A stretch of 64,000 bases of DNA from Cyclospora cayetanensis. Lineage: Eukaryota; Apicomplexa; Conoidasida; Eucoccidiorida; Eimeriidae. The notes under the pieces were generated by a model. That model saw only the letters and a program-made list of their open reading frames with translations, was not told where the DNA came from and did no database searches. The stretch is from assembly GCF_002999335.1 (NCBI RefSeq), contig NW_020312535.1:161588-225587 (forward strand), written 5' to 3'. Shown piece after piece: positions 21,301 to 32,200 of this stretch. The position numbers and the translations under genes are program-made. Within the stretch, counting starts at the first letter, position 1. Each line of letters opens with the position of its first letter.

Positions 21301-24300
21301 TCCTCTGTTTACGTGGCCACGTTGCAGGGCGTGCTCACCCACGACCACGATTCAAAATCTCGGTGATGGGGATAGGGGCTGAAAGGCATTGTGGCGCCCC
21401 AAGTACTCTAGAAGGCTTAAGAGGGTGTTTCTGTTGTATATGCTTTGTTGCGGTATTAGACTCCTGTACCCACCGGGAGTCTAGCTCTATAGATTTCTAT
21501 GTCGCACCACAGCTTGGGCGTTGTGCCGACTGCTTCTCATAGGCAAGTATACTTATCAAAGGCGAGGCACAGAATTGGCAGGCTCTGAGTTTTACTGCAG
21601 GTCTACTGGCTCCGGCTATGCTGACTCCTTGTCCGGTCTGTACCTATTGGGGTTAATTCGGCTGTCAGTCTCTGGCTTGTTTGTGTGTGGCCATCAGTGC
21701 TCAGAAACACTGCAATCTGCGAAATTGTTCTGGATTTTTATTTGGTGGGTAATTCATGGTCGTGCAAGAAAATACCCTGAATTATGGCGCCTGTGGTTTG
21801 CTTGGTCTTCTTGGTATTAGCGGGTATACGATGGGTCATCAATCGGTTGGGTGGCAAAGATAAATGTAGCCCTCATGTATTCTGCTTTCTGAATGGAGTT
21901 TTTTGTGTGATGTTGCCCCTTGTTTGTATGGGTGTAAGCCGCGATAATAAACTACTCACAAAGCTCATATGATTGCATCTTACTGGTTGCCTGGCTGAAT
22001 ATTTGTACGTCGACCAGACAAATAGGAATTATCGTTAAAGTTTGCAAGGGGCAAAAATACCCGATATACCTTGCACGTTGTCCTTTAAAATGTTGTGGCC
22101 AATCAATGGTTCGGTACTTCGTAGATAGCGGAATAAGGCGTAGTAGTGTCCACGTGCTGACGTTAACTATGTTCCTTCACCCTTAGGTGACTTGATCAAC
22201 GTTTGTTGCCCACAGACACCTATGTTGGAGAGTGCTTTTAAGTGGTGTGTGCCTACATGGAGGGCACAAGCGGCCTGCTTATCAGTGGTTGTCGGCGTTT
22301 AAAATCTGTGCTTATTCCGGGGAGACAAACAATATCTCGTTGGTGCTACTAGCGAAGCCAGGATGCACATATGTTTTAGCCGCTTAAGGAAGTCTCAATG
22401 TCTGATCAACAAATTGATAGCCACCCCTTAAGGAGCACCGAAGCGTGCTGTGAATGTCATATTTTTTTAATTTGACGGAACAGTCTAGGGCCTACCAAGT
22501 GTACCAGAAAGCCTTCATGTTTTGCAGAGCTCAATCGTGAGGGGTGGGCAAGTGTAAACCTTAAGGGGCTGGATATCAAAAGGATGACTTTCCAAGTTGC
22601 GACATGCCACTAATCACATTCCTAAACGGCAGGGTATCACCTATTTCACGTTGTAGCCCGTACGTTTCTGCTTGATACAACACATGGTGGTGTCTACATC
22701 AGTAATATATCAATGCGCATGCACAATGTAAATAGAAAATACTGTTTTTCAGTAGCCCGTTTCTGTAGTCCACGAAAGCACGCGAGCTGCAGGAGCCCAA
22801 GCTGCAAATATGTTCAGCGTAAAACAGCAGATTTCTGGCAGAGATATTCAGACGTAGTGGTGTGAAGGCTGTATCCCACCACACGAAGACCTCTACACGA
22901 AATTGCCCCAGGACGAGCTGGTGCGGTTTGCAAACTCTTTATCACCTCATAATATTTGCACTGCTGTCATCCAAACTACTCGATAGAGAGCATAACTGCT
23001 TACTTGATAGGCCTGAGCCAGTATAATTTTTAATTTGCTTCAAACGCGAACGCCCACCTAATCAGGCATTTTAAAGCATGCACGTCACCAACACGCCCTC
23101 AAGCCACGTACGCATGCTCATCCTCTGACTTGGTGACAAGCCTCCTCTTTCTTTCCCAGACTATGATACTCAGTGCGTTTCTAGCGCGGAAAATCGTAAT
23201 GAGTGGGCTCGGCCACTTGGATCGCCATAGCACTTCTTGTGCATCCATGCGCCTGCACTATTTGACGCGTGAGGCCAGCTACCCTTTAGAGAGGTGCTGA
23301 GTACATAGAATGACTGCAAGCGCTACACCGTGAAGCAGGCAGTATTCGCCTTGACGGAGGAAGTATGATGCTACTCAGTTACAGCCATCCTGGCAGGGTT
23401 TATAAGAGAACTGTTGTTCTACGCGTAAGCGCACTACATTCAACTACAGCGAGCTGCCATGTAGTGTGAGTCGGTTCATTTTGTATGAATATATATGCGT
23501 GTTGGACGCCATCAATACAGGAGAAGGGTTTCGATCCGAATTATGCATCAGTGAACATCGGATATAATTCTGAAGTGCGTGGCCTCACTCCATGTATCTC
23601 AGTAGCCAGACCTCCATTACATTCACAGACTGCGTTTGCACAAACAGGTGGTGGCAACGAAAGTTTGCGCATAGGCTACAGAGAACTGGCACGGTGGGAG
23701 GTGCACAGCCACTCCTTTTTATAGGGCGCCCCTAAGGAATGCAAACGTTCTGCTGTAGCTCGTTGTCTCCTCCAAACACTCATCATCGATGCTACGCCTA
23801 GCTGACATACTCTGTGGAGTGGCACTTGGAAAAGCATTATACAATCGCCAGTGTGCACGATCTGCGTGCGCCAACACATGATCACACTGTGGGAAGCTTA
23901 TATCGTGTGGTGGCCCAGATTAGTGTAGCTGTGTATCCGCAGTTTGTGGCTCAGGTGTTTGCGCATGCAGCGTTTGATATGTGAGGCTATCTAGCCCTTC
24001 AAGTCCAAGGCCTAGAATCTCCGTGATGTTGGATTGCATTAACACATGGGATGAATATAATAATGACAGTTTATGCGCGAGCGATCACTTCTGGGTTCGT
24101 CCGGGTGCTGTTAACGTGCATGAGGGTATGCACATGTCAGCGAAGTGCTGTGGAAGTGGTGATATGGTTTAGTGGTAGTATTGTGTCCCTGCTGCAGAGA
24201 GAGATGATAGCGATTGCATAACGATGTGGTGGATATGCACTGGGCTATGAGTTTTGGCGTTGCAGAACACATGCACATCTTTGCTCTTGAAAGTACATGC

Positions 24301-27300
24301 ATTGACAAATTAATGTAGAGATTAACTGCTATACTAAGTGGGTAGTGCACCTTTCATGGGGTTATTATGTTACTACCTATGCCAAGTCAAGGTATGGTAT
24401 CTTCCTAAAGTATATATTTGAGCACTGCGCATGGAGTGAATATAATTGGACGTATATAGTACAGCTGTGCGCATAATGATATGCTAGTGCAATACCTTTA
24501 CTAAGGCCGTTTGACCGTAATGAGCTTCAGCGAGTACTAGATGCTTGACAAACTGCCCCTATTACACGTTCGCTGAAATTGTAATAAAATAAATGATGCT
24601 GGATTTACTGCAGGGGTAGATCAAATGATAAACTCAGCATCAGTGCTAGCAGAACCGTGCAGTGCTGTTGGGTTTGCGTTTCACAAGCGGCATTCGTTTG
24701 CTTTTCAATGAAAGGCGCATGACCTGACAAGCGGAAGTTGCAAAGGCTGGCTTCCTTATAAACAGCGAACAATTTTTTGGAGTCGAGATCTCTAGAGAGT
24801 GGAGAGCAGAAATTACGCTAATTTGCACAGTGCTTTCCCCAGTCGGGGTAGAATAGGACACACTTTTGTCGAAATGAAAACCCACATTTCGTGAAGTGAG
24901 CTCCGTTTAATTCAACTACAGGTATTTTAGCGAGCATTCATGTGCGATAATGCAGATCTTAACACAGTAAGCTATCCTAAACATCGCAGGCAGTCGTTTG
25001 CTTGCATGTTCGCTAATTCAGTATGCGTAGAGGAAACTAGCATTCTTGGTCGTTGCTTTCCTAATCCTACAGGCAAACATCATCTAAGAATTCTGACTCA
25101 AACAGCTGCCTTTCTCAATTTGTCTTTCATTGATGCCGCCAAGCTAGCATCGCTGGCCGTTACTGAGAAAGGATCTGTTTCACTCGCAGATAGGCATTGT
25201 TTTCAATTTGAAAGAAGAAGTAATGCGAGCGAGTCCCATCACCTCGAAAATATGGTTTAGGCACTGGCTCGATGGTAGAACGTTCCGAAATATGAATTGA
25301 GAGCTGGAGACGTGAAAACGGTGGCATTGTATCTTACAACTATGCCCAGGCGCTTTGAAAGCCTTCGTAATATCTGCAGGCCTCAGTTATCATGGGATTT
25401 CGTAGAATGTTGCACCGTACTCATGTAATGCTAGCTGGCACGCGAGGAGTCCTGTGTCTTGCATACAACCACTTTTCCTGCCATCGCGCGTATGTGATAG
25501 ATATATTTGGATATTGATTTACACGCGGTGCAGTCGAGTAATCCCTGAGATAGAGTGTGTAAATGCCTTTGACATGTAAGGTCTCTTCAGTTATCTATGG
25601 CTTTCGCCCGTCCACTGTCACCGAGCATGAATCTCCATTCGAGTAGATTTGCAGTTTGCCGTATCCAAAGCAAATCAGCAAAATCCAGACACTAGAACAA
25701 CAGTACTTGATTCCATATCGTTCTGCGTAGGAACGTGTAGGGAACCGCATACTTAGATGCACAGACCCCTTTTGTGGACCATGGACAATGCGACTCGCAC
25801 AGCAGGCAATATAAAAGTTTCCGCAATTAATTATTTGCCGCTGTGCGTATTTATATAATGTGCTCGCCTTGAAGGCACATGCCAGTCTTCGGCTATTGCC
25901 TCTGTAGTGAGTGAGGCACATTAAAGTTGTGTGCTCATATCCCCGCAGTTCAACCGTGCCCCTTGTCTTCGTTTACGGAGGCCTGGAAGCATGCTTGGCT
26001 TACACTGAACACGCATTCGGCCGTTTATTTGGATGTATGACCCCTGAAACGCTGAAATTGAGTAAACTTGGATTGTCGGGAATAGTACCGCACTACTATT
26101 TTCGCCGTGGCAAATTGGGAGAGCAGCATAAGTATTGGTATGGAAGTTGCCCGAAGCGCGGCTTCATGAACAAACTGCTGGCTCTTTGGGAGTTTAGCAA
26201 GAAGTGGATGCGTTTTGGGCTCATACCTATGAATTATTTGCTGGTATGCCATGATAGTGTATACCAGTGTGAGTGTACGAGACTATGTTGTGTGTATTAT
26301 TTCTATTTGCTAGGGGACGCTCGTGCACCATGGTTATTCGTCCCTACTGGTAAGCTCACTATAAGAGGATTGAGATCCAACGCGGTAACACAGCGCTTTG
26401 TGCAGTTAAGCAGGCGTGACAATCATTGGATGTCGCCTGGAAAACCAGGCCCTGGCCAGTCCGATCTTACGCCTATGCCGCATCTATATGTTGGTTTCCA
26501 GACGACCTAAAATACAGCAATAGCCTTTTTTGGAGGGAGGGAATGAAGTATCTCTATGCTGCAGTCACTCGAGACAAACGGCAACAGTCATAAGCTCCCA
26601 GTGCAACTGATGCCCCCTAGATTCTAAGAGATATTGCGAAGATAATGCTACTAGCCAGGGCTTCCTTTGTAGTCACACACAGTTTGGTTTCGACTGGATT
26701 TGGCGCATCAGGCGAATGCGCACCGTCGTATAATGACGGAGGCACCCCTGTGTGACTGCGTTACCCTTAGACTGAAAACTCTTCAAACGAAGCTTTGCAT
26801 CATGCAAGTTGATACGACGAAAGAAGCCAATCCGCTATCATTTACACATAGAATACCAAAACTCGATGCTTTGAAATTTACTGCAGCACTCCATGTAAGC
26901 GAGTTGGGGAATTCCTGTAGAGAACAGCGCTATGCGAATAGCTAAAACCCGCAGGAGGAAAGGTCACGCTAGAAAATACCAACAGTTTTGAGCACAATAA
27001 AAACATGAGGTAGTCATGTGGCAGTGCTGGACACCACTACAGCCAGCTGTCATGCTGTTTAAATTGAAATAAACAGCTGCACACAAAGTAACGAATTCCC
27101 GACAATGGGAAGCCGCGCTAAAACTATGCGGCAATGTTAACCTTCCTAATTTTACATCAGCGTAAAATGCGATAGCGGAGGAGGGAAATGATTCGGACCC
27201 TTGTATGTCCTTTCGACGAGGAACTGTAGAGAAGGGGCAACATAGCCAAGTTACGAAATTTTATGAACTAAGGACAGTCATTATGCGCGACCAGGAGTGT

Positions 27301-28646
27301 AGGAAAACCCGCAAAGCTGGTTCACGCTTGCTAGAAACATGGGTGCCCACCCACCATGCCTGTACTATCCGCTAGTCTTGCATCGTGTAGGCATTTCTCG
27401 TGTGCAAAAGCACTAAGAACCTTTCTGAAACTGGCATCATCCGTGTTGCCAATAGCTGGTATTTGCACATTAAGCAGCCTTGCACATCTGCGCTGCCTCC
27501 GACCGATTAACAGTAGCAAAGAACATATCGGAAACCAATACAACCGAACGGGTTATAGAAGGGCTACTTGGTTGCTGCATTGAAGCAATGCAAAGCTTCT
27601 GGCAACTCCTGTGCTTTGACAGTGTTTGAGGACTTCATCATTGCCGCTTCCTTGTGTCATTTAGGAAGTGTACTGTGCAGATTACTACACCGAGGCCTCC
27701 TTCCCTTTAGACAGTATGATGCGTACTTATATGTTCATGCTTTATATTCCTGGTGTGCTCCAGATCAACGACTGGCAATTCAATCACCAAAAGGTGCACA
27801 AGCACATGAATGAGTCAAGCAGTACAAGCCAATAGGCCTTCACTGGCTTAGCTTTTTCTCATTTATTTTTTCCTTGATCCGAATAATTTTATTGTAGAAT
27901 AAAGCTACTGCTTTCCGCTGAGTGGTGATGCCGCCGTCGACTCAACGGCTACCGAGGTTCCCAAGATCTGCATTCAGGCAATTACACTGGTGATAGCAAT
28001 CTGTAAAAGAGTCTCGGCGAAAACGGTAGCAAACGTGCATTGCTTATTTTGCTGCTGCTTTCTTTGGGTGGTAAAGTTGTCCAAAGACGCGACATAACAC
28101 TGCTCAACTAGCCGCATCAAACTGGAGAGTGTCTCGCAACTGGATTGTTCCTGGAACTATTAACGAATATTCTGTCATAACCTTTTCTCTCGCTCTTCCA
28201 CAGTATTTCTTCTGCCGGCTTCCTCTTATACCTATTCAACTGCAGTTGGCATTCCATGCATTCCGCAGTAGTCCCAGAAGCGTCTTTACGCTGACTGTCG
28301 AGGTGACGTACAAGTGACCTAGGAACAAAGCTCTTGGGTATTGGTTCGCCTGAGACCAGTGTTAAGCACTTTCGTCCATACGCAGGCTTCTTTATTCGCT
28401 AGATTTCATTACCATTTTGTCCGTGCGTTGTGTACCCGTTTGCTACTCGCAGCCCGTCATTTCTCTGCGACTGATTGGAACGTGCGGGATTCTGCGCAAG
28501 AAGATCCAGAGCAGTTCGCACATCCTTACTGCCGTAAAATGGAGAATACGCCCAAACCAACTTACGTGTATATCTAGACTGCGCGTGCATAAACATATTT
28601 GACTGTACATACATAGGATCGACAAGTTATGTGCCTCTTTCTCTCC

Positions 28647-28653
28647 CTATAAA

Positions 28654-28694
<41 letters not shown>

Positions 28695-28695
28695 T
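28647..28695. repeat. (AT)n microsatellite
   Basis: Nearly pure AT dinucleotide run interrupted once by ACATAT, about 60 bases left of the 28758 hairpin. Confidence 0.9.
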
Positions 28696-28757
28696 TGAAT
28701 ATACGCGCACCCACGCTGGTGCATGCATGTAGGTATGGGAAAGTATGAGATGGATAA

Positions 28758-28823
28758 ATCAGTCTAGGTATGCTGTATACATATGTCTCTACAGACACAT
28801 ATATACAGCATACCTAGACTGAT
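28758..28823. repeat. 66-bp near-perfect palindrome (hairpin or cruciform)
   Basis: The outer 22 bases, ATCAGTCTAGGTATGCTGTA plus TA, are exactly reverse-complemented at the right end (TATACAGCATACCTAGACTG plus AT). The inner part (CATATGTCT / AGACACATA) is nearly complementary around CTAC. Arms are about 31 bases. Confidence 0.9.
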
Positions 28824-30950
28824 ATCGTCTTCTTTACGGCAGAATTCATAGAAATCTCCCAACATGCATGTGTGTATATGCACATATAGTTGACAGAAAT
28901 ATTCTTCATACATATGCCTTTGTATATATATATATATACTCACGTGCAGAAGCATACGTTTAGACGCTTTCACACATACGTGTACGGACAGACGGAGATA
29001 ATATGAACTGGTCAGCCTCATAACGTGCGAGCAAAGAGGCAGATAACTGAGCGGTGGCAACCAATAAGACCACCACAAAAAGCCAATATGAGAAATAAAC
29101 GATTTCATGGTAGCAGCACTCTTAAAATTAACCTTTGTAAACCCTTAATTGTGGAGCTACGGGCGGCAGGGAGACTCCAAACCCCAAAGAATGAAGCGAG
29201 TCGCTAATTGTACTCCCCTGTGGCCACGTTTGGGGACGCCTACGGAGCCCAGCGGAATTTTGTGGGACCGAAGTCCACTATTTTGCTTAGCGCCTTTAAA
29301 GTTGTATGCTTGTCGAAAGAAAGCCATACGTAAAAATATACGCAGACTGAGGAAGTAGCAGAAAGAGAGGTGCAATGGAAAGGGACCAAAGTCAATCAGA
29401 AAAACCTTTTAGGCCGAGATACCAAGCAACTGGACATGTATTATTTTAAAAGCAGGGGGGTACACACCATTGACAAGAACTGTTGTAGGCTCCCAACAAG
29501 AACAGTCACTGATGGGCACCCCCAAGCGAGTAACTGACCAAATAGGGGTAATAGGGGCTAAACGATCTTCAAACCAATACCCAATTTCTACAAGATCCTT
29601 TATATTGTGCACACAGAAAGATATTCTCTGTTATTGAGCTCCGCTAAAGTTCGTCTTGCAAAGCTAAATTAGGCTTTGCTGTGGTTGGCACTCTTGCTTT
29701 TCTTTTGCTGGGGTGTGACCTTTTGCGCAAGGGCGAGAGGGTAGCTGTGCTTCGTCCCGTAGGCTGATCTATCATTCTATCATCGCGCGTGCTCTGCCCT
29801 GTGTGCACAGCTACCCCGAAGGCAACGACCACAGATGCAGAGCAAAGCAAGCCTCTAGGGAAAATCTGGAGATGGCACATAAAAGGTAGGTGTGTGACAT
29901 GATTGCCTAAACGGAGCAATGCAGACCGGCCTAATTTCTCCGAAGAAGCCCCAGGTGTTTCGCCGCCCCCTTTTTTTGAAACGATGAGTTTTCATGGCAT
30001 ACGATGTACCAAAGCTTACAAAAACATAGTTCAAAGTACTTGCACGAGCAACAGCGGCAAGAAGCTTAGAGGCCCCGGTGGGCAGAAAGACCATCATCAT
30101 CGGGGGGTTAATAAAGAGCAGCAGCGAGTATTAAGGACTCTCTCCGAACAAGAGTTCACGAAAGTAAACGCACGTTTCTTAAGGCTATGCATTTTGTAGA
30201 AACCGGAGAGAGAGAGGAAAGCTAAGATTATTGAACACCGAATTGGACAAAAAAAGAAGTCTGGCTACTGACGTTGAGTCGGGAAAACCAGCCTCGGCAG
30301 TTGACAGAGGAGCACCTCCAGGCTTTGATGCCTGCATAAATATTGATGGCGCTTCTAGCTAACAACGATAGTCGTCATACATTGTGTTCCACTTATTTCC
30401 TTAGTAATTATCCCTCCCCAGCTGTCCTTTGCCTGAAATTGTCACCTTTATTTGCGAGTGACAGTCCCCATCTATTATTGAGGTATTTTTCTACGGTGTG
30501 ATGTATTCGCAGATACTTTACGCTACTTTTTGGTGCTTCTAAATTGTCTTTTTTGTTTTATCGGGGGCTGTGCATTGACTTTGCTGTATGCTCTGCTGGC
30601 ACCGAAACGCAGACGCGGAGATATGAGAGACTCTCTGCTGAGCTGGTATTTATTTAGTTATCCTTACAAAGATGACTTTATTCTGGTATAGAGCAGCAGA
30701 ATACCCACACATTCCCGCGCTTGAGCGAAGATGAGCCGTCGCAGCGCCACAGTCGTGTTATGCCAGACACGCCCTGAGTGACTTAGTTAGACTAAAGGTG
30801 CTCGTGGCCACCGGCACGCTCTGTGTAGGATAGTGAGCCAAGAACCAATAAAACAAAAGACATCCTGCATTCCCGAGTGACCTTCGTCTTATCCATGATG
30901 AGCGGGATAGAATCGGTGCCTCACCGTGGTGAAGCACGGTCTGCCAAAGG

Positions 30951-32200
30951 ACGGCTCAGCAGCACAGTTACAAAAAGTTTTTGGCATGCACCTGCGAATG
31001 ACATTCTATTTACCGATGCGTCTGATTATTAGGCTGGAGAGCATCAAAAAGGCGAAATACCAAGAAGTACCTTACAGCTGTGCTAAACAATAGTGAACTG
31101 CCAACAGGCCGGCCAGTTGCTGGTAGTCCTGCCCACCGTTGTGGGCCAATCTCTGTGTCAGCCCCAAGCTATGGTCCACGGTACTAGAAGAGACTACCGC
31201 AGCATAAAGAGAAAATAGGCGGCTGGAGGATGCTGAAATGAGCAAAGGGCAGAAATCGACAAGGGATTTAGGAAATGAGCTCGTTTGCGTGCCGAAAAAA
31301 GACTGAGAGAGAAGCTGCTAATGCATCTCATTGGCGAATCACTTCACAGAATCACATGTGTCAACAGCCTACATGCCATTTTGCTTCACAGACGTCATTT
31401 TACAAATCCCCGTTAACCCTGACAACGTACAGAAAACGGCGTTGCACACTCGCACGCGCACGTTCGAGCATGCCTGTTTCCCACTGAACTTGTTATTGCC
31501 TCAGAAAAACTATAACTTCAAGAATATCAAGAACTTTATGAGCTTTTCGAGAGGCCGCAGATGGCTGTCTGCGCAAAATGCGTCTATAGTTAGCGAAGAG
31601 CTCTGAAGCACCTAAAACGCCTACGGTGTGCGCTTCGATTGGTGCAGGGCAAGCAGTGGTATATGGAAGCACACAAGTCTTTGTTGTTCATAGAAGTAGT
31701 TGTGTTTGTGAAATTTCAAGTTCCAGCTGCAGGAATTGAGCCAGATCCGTATAAAAGTGAAGTGCTCAAGGCGCTATCTACACGTTTTTACGCACTCACT
31801 AAGACATTGGGGAGCTTTCTGGTTTTTCAGCCACCTAGCAAAAATTTAACTCCTGAATATTCTCGTAGCGCTGCCCATTTGACATATCTACGTAAGCGAA
31901 TGCAGGTGACATACTAGAAAGTGGAGGCTGATAACTTAGCAAGAACGCTTATCGGCAACCTTGCAACCCCGCTGGTTTCGTGCAGCACGATTTTAGGCAT
32001 CACTTCTTTTAGCAGTCCATGCTAGTGAAGGAGCGACAGGTGGTCCAAGACATTAAATTAGCTCTAGTGGCTTCATGTAGGTTCAGTCGCCTCCAATACA
32101 GGACAAGAAACCTTATGCGAAGAGATACGGCGTGAAAAAAATACTGACTTGTATTTGTAGATGTGTCATTTTTTACACTCCAGAGCAAGGCGTCTACCAA
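30951..32200 (+). mobile_element. Decayed Ty3/gypsy retrotransposon: reverse transcriptase and RNase H fragments
   Basis: 31391-31500 reads DVILQIPVNPDNVQKTALHT then TFEHACFPLNLL, matching the RT palm (usual pattern: GYHQI-V-P-D--KTAF-T--G-FE--VMPFGL). 31600-31914 reads LKHLKRLRCALR, then FQVPAAGIEPDPYKSEVLK, then LGSFLVFQ, then LTPEYSRSAAHLTYLRKR, matching the RT thumb and connection (GF-VS--GI-PDP-K, LRSFLG, I--YS-IA-PLT-L-KK). The spacing of the two blocks fits an intact RT, but the catalytic YLDD site is replaced by CVYS-stop. 32019-32130 reads ERQVVQDIKLALVAS, like the RT-RNase H linker. An RNase-H-like ILFTDASDY (near 31005) and an integrase-like LPTGRPVAGS (near 31092) lie upstream, out of normal order, so two elements or a rearrangement are involved. 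Confidence 0.75.

Larger units (their letters stand above)
18377..30950. other. 12.6-kb gene desert
   Basis: Only short ORFs are present. The longest is 199 codons at 25911-26510, with no recognisable domain. There is no CAG-type amino-acid repeat coding and no splice chain that could be closed. Microsatellites are nearly absent except an AT run at 28647-28695 and a short one at 28927-28939. The texture matches the flanking retrotransposon remnants, so most of it is probably very old repeat sequence. No centromere-like motif was identified. Confidence 0.55.

Noticed and set aside
24160..24235. tRNA-like start (GGTTTAGTGGTAGTATTG resembles an A box)
   Set aside because: No B box (GGTTCGANTCC) and no acceptor-stem pairing could be found downstream.
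25911..26510. 199-codon ORF, longest in the desert
   Set aside because: No recognisable domain, odd Cys/Tyr-rich composition, no splice context. It is probably a chance ORF in decayed repeat sequence.
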